64,000 bases of DNA from Hydractinia symbiolongicarpus (lineage: Eukaryota > Cnidaria > Hydrozoa > Anthoathecata > Hydractiniidae), in contig NC_079875.1 in NCBI RefSeq assembly GCF_029227915.1, positions 30,511,501-30,575,500 of the forward strand, read 5' to 3'. Below, piece after piece: positions 54,898-64,000 of the stretch. Position numbers and translations under genes: made by a program. Each line of letters starts with the position of its first letter. Within the stretch, counting starts at the first letter, position 1. The notes under the pieces are model-generated. The model did not search any database, had not been told where the DNA came from, and worked only from the letters and a program-made list of their open reading frames with translations.

Positions 54898-55392
54898 CAA
54901 AACAAATTACAAAGTATTAATACGTTGGTATTAACGACCACCAAGGAAGTTACTGAAGAAGTGGAAGCTAGTGCAAAATTTCTTGGCTCAGGTGGATCTG
55001 TGTCGGCTACGGTTGGAACGTCCATCGGAGGATCAGTAAGTTATGGTAGTTCGAGAAGTAAAAGCGCTTCGCAGAGTACTTCGTCTGGTTCGGGCGTTTC
55101 TTATGCTACACCTGGTGGTGCGTTGATTGTCGGCTTCGTGACGAGATACAAGTTTGACAAGACTAGAATACCTTCAAAGGTTACCGTCTCCTGTAAAGGT
55201 GGTTATCAATTTAAATACAGTACACACATTAAATTAAAATCGAAAACATATGGCCATACCTTTTTCAAGCACTACAAAGGTACGTTTTTCGCAGGGAAAT
55301 GTAACAAAAACAGCGTGGATTGTATCTACCATGATTCTTACAGAAGCTACAAAAGTTTGATCGAAGCCGGAAGAAAATTTTCAGTGTTTTAA
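54898..55392 (+). CDS. Exon of a Gly/Ser-rich beta-strand protein (partial, unknown)
   Basis: The frame is open from the base after a TGA (54,895-54,897) to a TAA at 55,390 but contains no upstream ATG, so it is probably a last exon, or a decayed gene. The first well-formed part has alternating small/hydrophobic residues (SVSATVGTSIGGSVSYG), then a Ser-rich turn, then GVSYATPGGALIVGFV. Such amphipathic hairpins occur in aerolysin-like beta-barrel pore-forming proteins and in other beta-sandwich proteins. The C-terminal half is basic with Cys pairs (CKGG, KCNKNSVDC). A membrane-interacting secreted protein is possible, but this is inference from pattern only. A candidate acceptor (CCACCAAG, about 54,946) lies within the frame; I did not find an upstream exon. 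Confidence 0.4.
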   Translation, partial: QNKLQSINTLVLTTTKEVTEEVEASAKFLGSGGSVSATVGTSIGGSVSYGSSRSKSASQSTSSGSGVSYATPGGALIVGFVTRYKFDKTRIPSKVTVSCKGGYQFKYSTHIKLKSKTYGHTFFKHYKGTFFAGKCNKNSVDCIYHDSYRSYKSLIEAGRKFSVF

Positions 55393-55970
55393 AAACAGAG
55401 TTGGACAAATGGTAAAAAGAGCTTTTTGTAAAGTTCAATGTAATATGATTCCGGTGCTAGTAATAACTCTGTTTGTTAATACTTCGTTTTAAACTCGAGG
55501 ATTTTCTCGCACATGTTGCCTAGACTGCGCTCTTTAACAAAGTCCTACATACCATTTTTGTGCAGCTATGGTGCATAGCTGCAGAAAATAAGCATAAAAA
55601 GCATCTTTTGTTTTTAGTCAAAATTCTATAGGAATATATGAAACATTTATGTAATATTTCCGTTGTGCCTCTCTGCTGTTGACTGCGTCAGAAAATATAA
55701 TGAACACGCAGGCTTGCGTTGGAGAACAGGTAGATATTTGTTATAAACTCTTAGAGCAACATAGAAGCTGTTCAGGGATTTTAGAGCGCTTTTCAAAGAG
55801 AAGTTTTATAATAAAATTTGCATTTTACAAGATCTACATACATACAAGATCTATTGCAAAGCAGGATTTGTTAACTACTTGGAGAAAGGTTTCTTCAGAA
55901 TTCATGCCCGATTTGCACATGAATATGTTAGATGCTTTAAACAGACAGACATAGTTCAACATAGTCACCT
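55393..55970. other. Intergenic stretch, no supported gene
   Basis: An open frame at 55,679-55,954 starts at TTG and has no recognisable domain, so I do not call it a gene. No other structure is evident. Confidence 0.45.
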
Positions 55971-55974
55971 AAGA

Positions 55975-56090
55975 AAAATGGATATAATAGCGATAATGCA
56001 GAATGGATATTATATCCATATGCACGGCTTCATGAAATAAATATAATATCCATTTCTAGCGAAAATGGATATAATAGCTGATATCAGCTT
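55975..56090. repeat. Nested inverted repeats of ATGGATATAATA
   Basis: The motif ATGGATATAATA occurs directly near 55,979 and 56,069 and in inverted form near 56,012 and 56,045. One pair forms a near-palindrome ATGGATATTATATCCAT. A perfect palindrome GCTGATATCAGC closes the block. Alternative hairpins can form between any opposite pair. It may be a small MITE remnant or a protein-binding cluster. Confidence 0.6.
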
Positions 56091-56316
56091 TCTTATGTTT
56101 TCGTCAACTAATCAATCCGTTTATTGCAAAAAAGAAAGATGGCGTATTGAGCTGTGCAAGCTACTAATTTCCTGATTTGAACGAATCCTATACTGCCCTT
56201 TCTTCGCAGCTGGCGACTTAAGGACCATAAAAAGAAGTATTGTGAAATTGAAGGGAAAAAAGGAATGGCTGTCTGGGTTGCAAAAGGTGTGATAGTGGTA
56301 TGGTGCTAGCTAGCTA

Positions 56317-56403
56317 CAACCTCGTTCCCAGGGCTTTTTGTCTCTCATCGGCGCTGCGCTTATTGATAGGTCTGACGAAAAAGGCCCTGGAGGAGGCTGG
56401 TTT
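56317..56403. repeat. Left terminal inverted repeat of the helicase transposon
   Basis: Two conserved blocks, CAACCTCG-TCCCAGG at the tip and GGCCCTGGAGGAGGCTGG about 65 bp inward, are separated by a weakly conserved spacer. The same two blocks occur inverted at 62,333-62,409. The inner block and the tip both contain a CCAGG/CCTGG core in opposite orientation, so each terminus can itself fold. Confidence 0.85.
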
Positions 56404-57017
56404 TATTCCGAGCCGTGATTGGTCGAGAATTTCACCTAATTATGCGAAAGATAAAACGTCACTCGGTCCGTGAAATATTCACGCTGAAACTAACTGTAAA
56501 CAATAAAGATGGCCGACACTGTGCATACATGTTTTGTATCAGAAAAAAATATTTGAAAAATACATTTTGGCAAGAAACTTTTATGGCTTCAATTAGTTTT
56601 AACTAGTTAACTCTCAGTCCAGATGTGCTTGTATGTAACTACATGCTACTTATGCTCAAATTAATATTAGCAACTGACCAAGAGATTGTCTAGAGCTAGC
56701 TAGTTATAAAACAAGAAGTGTAGACATATATATAGTTACAGATAGATAGCTACTAGTTATTTATTATTATTATTACTACTGAACATCAGAATACAAAGTA
56801 AGCGCAGTTAGCTACATCAACGCAAAAACAGATAAAGGATTGGATGTATTTTCCATGCTAATTACACAGATTTTACATATTGCAAGAATTCTGTTAACTC
56901 TTAAAATGGTAAGGGATTATATATAAGATAAAAACACAAAGCTATCTATACATTTATATATATACATCTATATTGCTAAATATAAAAATTTTCTTTTTTT
57001 ATTCAAGGTATAGAAGA

Positions 57018-59961
57018 ATGGCTAAGCCAGCTACTCCTAAGAAGATTTACTTTCGTAACACTTCCAATGATGGAAATTTCTGCAGGTTATGTGCCAAATT
57101 AAAACAAAAATCTTTGTTTATAAAAATATTCAGCAATATTGGAAAAAACAAAAACATTGAGAACAAAATAAGTCTAACATGTGGGTTAAGAACAACGGAA
57201 CTGGATGCTCTTCCAACTGTTATATGTCAGTCTTGTGTCACCTTTGTCGAGAAAATGTCAGACTTTCGGAAAAATGTTCAACTGAATCAAATTCAGTTAC
57301 GACAAAACGTGTCTGTCAAACGTGGCATATTGTCTCCGCATAACGAGAAAAATCAAACTATTGAAAGTGAGAAAAAGAACGAAAAAGGAAAATCTAGAAA
57401 GCAACTTAACTTTGCTGAAAACAAGGAGTTAACTGAAGTTCCTACCACACAACTGCAACCACGCAATATTGTTTCTCCCGAAGACAATATACCAGCAATG
57501 CAAAAATTAAAACTGGAAACAGCGCTTAAATCCAATAATAATATGGTAGTAGCAAATACAATCATTAACCACTGTCCAACTATATCTACATATTTGAAAA
57601 ATAATTATATTAATAATTTGAAAAGTTCCTGTAAAAAACTTGCCACAAGAAAAAAACCATCAATTTTACACAAAAAAGGGTATGAAGAGATGCAAAATTT
57701 TAATATTGAAAAACTGTGGGCTGAGATCAAAGAAAATCATCCATTACTTGTTGATGTTCTTAGTGCTGTGTGTGGGCAAAAGGATATTGTACTTGAAACT
57801 AAAAACAAATTTTGTTTCATATATTCCATACTGATGCAAATGCGGTGGCATGAACTTAGTTTATATCAGAGAGTCAACACTGTTTTGATCATTGAGGGTG
57901 GATGCAGCAAAAAGGTAATATATAAGTCAGTAGATGTAAGATGTAAATAATGGGAAATGCTCTTGAGATTTTAACTCCGACTAATAGAAAAAGTTTCTGT
58001 TCTTATTTTGCTTTTTATAGAAAGGTGAAAATTTATCCAAAAAATTCTAAATGTATATATATATATTAAAACTTTTCATTAAAACATGTTTTTGGATATA
58101 AGTAAACATAACGAACAACTAAATTAAGCTATGTTGGGTACTTATATTCTAGTTACAAGAAAGATTCAACAAACTAGGAGTATGCCTGTCACACAAGATG
58201 AAAGGAAATCTGTTAAACTTGATTGGAAGCCACTATATGGAAAAGGCGATTGATTTAGTGAAAAACAACACAACACTCAGAGGAAGCGGCGATAACTGGG
58301 ATCTGAAAGTACTAGTGGAGACAAGAAAGGGTGTTGACAACAAAGATTACCATCTTTTTGCAACAAATCTAATCGCAAACAGAATTCGTTTTGACCATCT
58401 TCCAAACAACCAGCCAATTGGAGATATTCGATATATGGACAGGAAGAAATTTGCTGTCAATATGGCAGAATGGGAATGTTACAGACAGACAACAAAGGTT
58501 CTGATTGGAAGAATTCTGGTTGAGTTTTTCCCAAAATTTAAATTTTTAAAAAAAGTAATCCCAGATCATATTGACAACAGATTTAGTGACAAAATGTCCC
58601 AAAAGTCAACAATAATTTCAATGCCGATCATTGATGCAAATGAAGCAAGGTATGCAGATTGTGTCGAGATCCTGCGAACATATGAGAAATGGATTGCAGA
58701 GATATACCAAAAGGCTGGTAAACTGACTGACATGCCAATTATCGACAATACACCATTACCTGAAAACACAGCTGAGCCAGGTCAATCATATTCTCATACT
58801 GTGTTTACCAACGAAGATCCAAAGAAGGACATGAAAATAATGTTTAGTGGTGATCAGCTGACACGAGTCCGTTTCGCTGGTGCGAAATCCCTATTAGCTG
58901 GGAATCACACACCAACAGACCGGTTGGAGCATTGTTCCCCTTTCAAAGCTGCAATGTGGCACTGTAAGGCATCTTTACTTCAATATTCATTTGCTCTGCT
59001 TTACTCAGCAAACTCTGTCAACCAGATAGGAACACTGAAGTATTTCAGGGAGAAAATGAATAGAAGGAATTCAACCCCAGGTAAAGTGTTAGACTCATAC
59101 GAAGGTAGTGAAGATCTGTTTTTAAGTGTTGGTAGAGCATATGTTGTTGTAGCAGCAATGTCTTTTTTGGAGATGGATACATTGGAAGATGAACCAAAAA
59201 GACATCCCTTTCCTAAAAATTTGGTGCATGCTAGCAAAGAGGTAAAAAAAGAATATTTTAACACTTTACTGGATAATTTTGTCGATCAATTTGTTCTCCA
59301 AAAATCAATTGAAGATGGTGATCAAGTGAAAAATTACGGTCTGTGTATCATTTTCTTAACAGTCCTCATCCTTCAGATGAAAGATACAGCTAAAGAAGGA
59401 GATGGTGACAGAAACCTCATCAATCAAAAGCTTTTGTTGTCAATATTTCGATCACTTGGTGCATACAGTAAATATGCGATAGAGATGTTTGTAAGCATTG
59501 CACAAGTAGAATGCTTGTTGACACCTAGATTGTCTGAGGAGTTCAAATGGGGATACTTTTCAAATTGGAGAGGTGGAGCAGGGCAAAACATTGAAGATGA
59601 TCTATCACAAGAAATCAGTAATCGTTTAGGAAAACACATCGTGCAAAGAATGGGAGCAAATAAAACAATAAAATCCATTAGCAAAGTGTGCAAGGCTGTG
59701 AGCGGTGTAAAAGAAATCAAAGAAAATTATGATCAAAACCTAAATATTCATGATACATCGGTCCAACACTCTAAACGAGAGTCCATATCTGATGAAAAAG
59801 AGATGACAAACGACCTGCTTAATCTTCGCCCATTTAGCCACATTGTTGGAAGAGCTCATCAAAGTTTTCCTGATATTAAACGTTCCCCACTACGTTACTT
59901 GAATATTGTAGAACATCAAAAATGGTTAGAAAAACATAAATTACAGCTATATGTTCCCTAG
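57018..59961 (+). CDS. Zinc-finger + DUF6589 protein (presumed transposase), 901 aa
   Basis: The exons are 57,018-57,914 and 58,153-59,961. The donor is AAAAAG|GTAATA and the acceptor TATTCTAG|TTACAAG, both phase 0. I start at MAKPATPKK because the earlier ATG lies upstream of a good acceptor (TTATTCAAG). Residues 22-25 (CRLC) and 70-73 (CQSC) form a ZAD-like treble-clef zinc finger. Residues about 90-200 are a basic, probably disordered linker. From about residue 300 the protein matches my memory of the DUF6589 family: FSGDQLTRVRFAGAKSLL (from about 531), GDGDRNLINQKLL (about 715) and WGYFSNWRGGAGQNIEDD (about 765). DUF6589 is a repetitive, transposon-like family in invertebrates and fungi; its chemistry is not known to me. 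Position inside inverted termini next to a helicase suggests it is the transposase. Catalytic residues are not proven; the Asp in GDQLT is a candidate. Confidence 0.85.
57915..58152 (+). other. Intron of the DUF6589 gene
   Basis: A 238-bp GT-AG intron rich in A and T. Reading through it from exon 1 meets a stop within 12 codons, and the exon 2 frame upstream of the acceptor has no ATG that would suit a separate gene. Joining restores RFNKLGVCLSHK in front of MKGNLLNLIG. Confidence 0.75.
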
Positions 59962-60188
59962 GATTTTATAAAGTAAGAATCTGTTATATCAAGGTGAGTT
60001 CCATAAACGTATATATATTATTTATGCTAACATTGACTGCTGATAATTCAAACCTCCAGAAAAAGTAGAACTTTTTTAAATTCTGTCTACTGAGTGCTTT
60101 TAATCTTACAAGTTTGTTTTATCAGAAGTGAATATTATATACTATATATTTTAAAGTTTGTTTATATATATTTATATATATACCTAAA
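59962..60188. other. Convergent intergenic gap of the helicase transposon
   Basis: The 227-bp gap holds the 3' ends of both genes. It is AT-rich with TATATA runs near 60,010 and 60,140-60,185. No further gene is present. Confidence 0.6.
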
Positions 60189-62150
60189 TTATTTATGCTT
60201 TGGGGCATACTTATTTATTTTATCGTATATGGTGGTAGCATATTGATCATCCCAAACATCATATTCAAATAACAGATCATTTTTAGATCTTATAAATGGA
60301 AGTTTACTCAATAGTGTTTGAACCAAATTTTTATTGATAGATGGAAGTTCATAAGTTTGATCAAGGGTAGTCAATAGCGAAAGTCTCCAAGTTTCAATAA
60401 TTTCTTTCAGCTCAGTTTGTAAGCATTTAAAAGCATCTTCTGATACTAAATCACGGCAAGGTAATGTTGTTTCTTTTATCAGCAAATTAGACTTTGTACA
60501 ATTTGAGCAACAATTATCTTGTTCATATTTTTTAAAACCAAAGAAATTTAGAATAAATTTCCTTAAGCACAGATCTGTTTTGCAGAAGCACTTCATGCTA
60601 TCGTCAACATTATTTTTATTAACAGCAATATCTGCATTATTGTAATACAATGTTGCAGTTGAGTTTTGCCCACACCTTCCAGCTCTACCAATTTCTTGCA
60701 TGTAAGATTCAATATTGGCTGGAGGCGTTATGTGGATAACTTCAGTAACCTTTGGTGCATTAACACCCATCCCGAGTGCTGTGGTTGCAAACACAACTCT
60801 AATAGACGAATCTTGTTTTGTAATTTCATCTAAGATTTCTTTCTTCATTCTAGATGTTTGAGGAGCATGAAATTGACAAAATAGTTTTGTGTTATTTGGA
60901 GTTACTGTTTGCTGAAATAACGAATAAGCATAGCCACAATATTTTAGCTTCATGTAAATGATTGTCATGGGATAATCATCCCGTAATTTATTTAACTCTT
61001 TAGCAATGGGAACTAAAATATCGTCATAGCTTCTTAAGCCAAAGTTGTTTCCGCGTCTTGGCAATTTCTTTAAAAATATATTTTTTCTATTTGGATTTGC
61101 AACAACAACCTTACAATAAGGACTGAAACATAGTTTCTCTTTTAAAATTTTTATTTTGCTTGGGGGTGCAGTTGCTGTCAAAGCAATCATGGGTGTGCTT
61201 GGAAAAAGAGCTTTCAGTGTGCATAATTTTCCAAAATCTTCACGAAATTCAGCACCCCTAAAACATATAAATGGAGTGTTTTTTTTTAAATTTTGTATAG
61301 CTAATATATTAGCAATTTATTATATTATGTACCAACAGATATATATTATCAACTTGTCAAAAGATATGTTCGTTTATATTAGTTTCATTATATATTTTCA
61401 TATATATATTACATATAGCTATATATATATAACAGATTTTTATACTGTATATATTCAGTTTTGTTAAATATTTCATATGATATGTGCTATATACATACCT
61501 ACAGTACTTCATTATTATTTTATAAAATGAATTTTAAAAACCACCAAAGTTTTTTTATAATTTTATAATCTATATTCTTGAATAGCCAGCTAGAGCTAGT
61601 TTACTTGCCACATTTCAACACAATGCGCTTCATCAACCACGCAAGCTACCACATTTTGTTGATAAATTTTGCTCTTTAAAATTGAACGCCCTTGATCAGA
61701 TAAAAAGGATTCTGGATGGGCAAATAAAATCTTAATATCTCCGTTTTTAATACCACAATCAATTGTAATATTTGTACCATCATGGTCGTCCTCCACTGCA
61801 TCATTACTTCCAAACAAGCTCTCATCTGCCTCAAACTTCCTCTGTTCCAAGTTCAATACAGCAGCAGAAAAACCAATCCCATTCAAGTATTTCACCTGAT
61901 CATTTATAATGGAAGTTAAAGGGCTGATGACCAAAACAATATTCTTTTCATTTTTAACTGGGAAGAGATCAGCAAGTAAATGAAAAATAATTGATTTTCC
62001 AAATCCAGTAGGCAGAACTGCCACCACATCATTCCCCTTTAACAAAGCTTCCAAACATATGACTTGCTTTGGTTTCAGGCAAAACTGAAAAATGTAATTA
62101 TTTAATGCGAAAGATATTCGCTTTAAAATATCAATATACGTTAGAGCCAT
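60189..62150 (-). CDS. RecQ-like SF2 DNA helicase, 536 aa, two exons with a GC-AG intron
   Basis: The exons are 62,150-61,609 and 61,257-60,189. In order: a KPKQ element near residue 28 (RecQ motif 0 position), Walker A LPTGFGKS (46-53), motif Ia VISPLTSIINDQ (about 74-85), Walker B DEAH with VVDEAHCVEMWGAEFRED (171-188), motif III ALTATA (206-211), motif V ATTALGMGVNAPK, and motif VI QEIGRAGRCGQ (368-378). A Cys cluster (CFCKTDLC and CCSNC, about 404-434) matches the RecQ zinc-binding subdomain. No HRDC domain is visible and the protein is shorter than most cellular RecQ enzymes. The family unwinds DNA 3' to 5' using ATP. Located inside the transposon termini and convergent with the DUF6589 gene, it probably serves transposition. 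The ATG at 62,150 is chosen; only a GTG precedes it in frame. Confidence 0.92.
61258..61608 (-). other. GC-AG intron of the helicase gene
   Basis: The donor reads TG|GCAAGTAAAC, matching the strong GCAAGT consensus of GC-type donors, and the acceptor reads GTTTTAG|GGGTGC. Splicing there joins TG+G to TGG and restores an unbroken DEAHCVEMWGAEFRED segment. The nearest GT donors would drop the tryptophan or add a glutamine and break the frame. The intron contains (TA)n microsatellite. Confidence 0.8.
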
Positions 62151-62332
62151 CACGACCTAAAGCCTTCAAGGTCCAGTCTTCACTAAAAAGTTCTATTTCC
62201 ATTGATCACGATAAAATCCAGACCCTAATAATTAAATTGAAACTCGCTTACCAAAGACTAGGAAGTATAAAATTCCTGATAAACGAGACACGAGTGCATT
62301 AATTAAAAATCTGCGAAAATCAAAGATTTTTG

Positions 62333-62409
62333 ACCAGCCTCCACCAGGGCCATGTTCGTCTCGCCGTCCGATATTCAAAAAGAGACAACTTGTCCTGGGA
62401 TCGAGGTTG
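62333..62409. repeat. Right terminal inverted repeat of the helicase transposon
   Basis: It is the inverted partner of the left terminus: ACCAGCCTCCACCAGGGCC at 62,333-62,351 and CCTGGGATCGAGGTTG at the tip. It lies about 180 bp upstream of the helicase start codon, so helicase promoter sequences must be within or next to it. Confidence 0.85.
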
Positions 62410-63740
62410 AGCTAGCTAGTCAGCTATAAGCTAATAACGGATATTACTGATGTCGATTTTGTGTTACTTATAGTCTAATTTCTAGCTAAACACGGACAGT
62501 TTTTTTTGTTTAGTTTCAGCAACTGATCTGACATCTCCTCGTGTGGCATGCAATAATATGCTAGGTAAATCTTGCTAAAATAAAAAATTCCTAGCAGATT
62601 TCTTCTTACAAAAGCATCATAGAGCACACATATGTTAGAGGACCACTGAAAATGTAAACAAAGAAATCTGCCTATATAGCTAGCTAGGGGCGGGCAACAA
62701 AATAGGTTTGCGACGCTTAGTGGGTTTTTTCAGCAAAAGGTGTAGTGGTCAGGATGAGATAAATTTGCTAAAGATATTTATTTCATGGTGAAAATCTATT
62801 TAAGCATGAGTCATGGTCATGGCTTTTTTCTTTGTGTTTTAGCTGTGTAGTTAAAACACAAAGGCAGAAGGTATGGGATAAAGTTTCTTGGTTATTTGAA
62901 CAATGGCAAATGTCATCCATGACAGGCTCATTTTCCAGTATCAAATTCTGCTCTCTGCCAGTTTGTTACAAAGGTTTGTTCTGTTGATCGGAAGTTCAAT
63001 GTGTATATAGTTAATATATAAATATATTCTTTGTAACATGCTATTTGTTTGTTTATTGTTTACTATTTGTTGTGGTATGTTATGTCAAAAGTCAATCTTT
63101 CCTAAAATTTCTCGTTTTTAAATGTATCAAACTTAAAATTCCGAAACTGCTCTTATCCAAATTAATATATTAAAATTCTTTAAGACTGAATTTCTATATT
63201 GGCTGCACCTAGTCTTACGTTCTGTGGTTGTTTTGTAAACACTAAAAACAGGACCATTTTTATCTTATACAAGGGAGCGTTTAAGTTTATAATTATTTTC
63301 TACAATAAGCATAACGTAAGCATTACTCTAAGTCTGCTTGTATTGTTTGGATAAGCATAGCCCAGCGTGATTTCGAATTTTCACTTGCTCATAAGCCATG
63401 TAAAGAATAAGAATTACCGCAGTGAGGCTGAACCTTGAAAGCTATGTTATGTTCAGGATTATTGTTAGGGCATTTTAAATTTCCCACGTTGTTTCTCGTG
63501 CTGACCCGCCGCTTAACTCGCAATTCTCAATGAGACGGAAAATGTAGGTAGTATATGTGCTATAGATACAAAAAACGGGCTTAAGGTTAGTCGGGGGAGC
63601 ATTTTTTAATCAACAATGCATAAATTTAGTCGCATTTCCTGGGACTTGTTAAAGAAATTTTCTTTATATTTCTCTCTCCTACATTGTCAAAGCTCATTAG
63701 TTATAATATGAAAACAGTTATAGTCTGGTGGCTCAAAGTA
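62410..63740. other. Intergenic stretch, no gene seen
   Basis: GCTA microsatellite flanks the transposon end, followed by AT-rich sequence. Only short unsupported frames exist. No tRNA or repeat family was recognised. Confidence 0.5.
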
Positions 63741-63754
63741 AGCGCAAAATTTAG

Positions 63755-63815
63755 TCATTTTTGCGGAGAGAAGCGGAGTGCGCGCCAGCGCACGGAGCGT
63801 AGCGGAGCCCATTTC
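63755..63815. repeat. GC-rich dyad-containing repeat-like segment
   Basis: A GC-rich island in AT-rich surroundings contains the dyad TGCGCGCCAGCGCA and iterated GCGGAG/AGCGGAG words. It resembles dispersed GC-rich repeat ends seen in invertebrate genomes, but I cannot name a family, and the rest of the element (if any) may lie beyond the window. Confidence 0.4.
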
Positions 63816-64000
63816 CTCATTAAATAAGCCAAATATAAGGGACGGAGGAGAGTGTATAGGATTTCCGCACGTATACATCAAAATTTAAATTTTCGTAGGA
63901 CGTTTTTCGACTGGGTTGCCCCGTAATTTTTCTGGTTATTTTTTCGTAAATTTCAGATTGAGCGAGTATATACGGCGATGGAGTGCTTTTGTTTATTTAA

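Larger units (their letters stand above)
56317..62409. mobile_element. 6.1-kb DNA transposon encoding a DUF6589 protein and a RecQ-like helicase
   Basis: The left end starts CAACCTCGTTCCCAGG at 56,317; the right end, reverse-complemented from 62,409, starts CAACCTCGATCCCAGG. Over the first 29 bases 24 match without gaps, including a shared TGTCTCT. A second inverted block (GGCCCTGGAGGAGGCTGG at 56,383-56,400, partner at 62,333-62,351) matches 17 of 18 bases. Flanks are GCTA microsatellite on both sides, so a short target duplication cannot be proven (GCTA is possible). Two convergent spliced genes fill the interior and both frames are intact. The combination of an unusual presumed transposase with an SF2 helicase recalls the AcademH lineage of the Academ superfamily (memory, not verified). 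Confidence 0.85.

Noticed and set aside
55679-55954. 91-aa ORF starting at TTG
   Set aside because: No ATG near the start, no recognisable domain and no splice support.
56512-56560. Mini-ORF MADTVHTCFVSEKNI as a first exon of the DUF6589 gene
   Set aside because: A GTATCA donor exists inside it, but the downstream exon has its own good ATG, so I could not justify the join. It may be an upstream ORF in the 5' leader.

Overview
The window looks like AT-rich genomic DNA of an invertebrate animal. Evidence: spliced genes with short GT-AG introns (and one GC-AG intron), animal-type DNA transposons (a TTAA-flanked piggyBac and a helicase-encoding element with a DUF6589 protein), SAP and zinc-finger domains, GCTA and TA microsatellites, and tens of kilobases of satellite DNA. 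A cnidarian or sponge seems most likely to me, but nothing here fixes the species. I see no bacterial features.

Layout. (1) 1-34,924: satellite array A, head-to-tail monomers of about 116-126 bp with nested higher-order repeats (744, 1,421, 3,813, 4,420 and 4,792 bp). (2) 34,925-39,142: a 4.2-kb segment bounded by imperfect terminal inverted repeats starting CACGGCGG. It holds a three-exon gene for a SAP/zinc-finger protein (minus), a 154-aa unknown ORF (plus), a tRNA-like sequence and an inverted repeat. (3) 39,143-39,400: short spacer. (4) About 39,400-51,141: satellite array B, the same family but a diverged subfamily, with a 1,135-bp higher-order repeat. It stops inside a tRNA-like SINE fragment. 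(5) 51,300-54,203: a structurally complete piggyBac with perfect TTAA duplications and a two-exon, 667-aa transposase. (6) 54,898-55,392: an exon-like ORF for a Gly/Ser-rich beta-strand protein. (7) 56,317-62,409: the most interesting object, a 6.1-kb DNA transposon with conserved inverted termini and two convergent spliced genes: a 901-aa zinc-finger + DUF6589 protein and a 536-aa RecQ-like helicase. (8) 62,410-64,000: no gene seen.

How the parts relate. The piggyBac is self-contained. The 6.1-kb element appears to encode its own presumed transposase and a dedicated helicase, an architecture that recalls the helicase-encoding 'AcademH' lineage of Academ transposons (from memory, not checked). 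The satellite arrays carry many accidental ORFs; the reading frame shifts between monomers, so I treat them as non-coding. Exon joins below were worked out by hand from splice sites and reading phase; no alignment or database search was possible.
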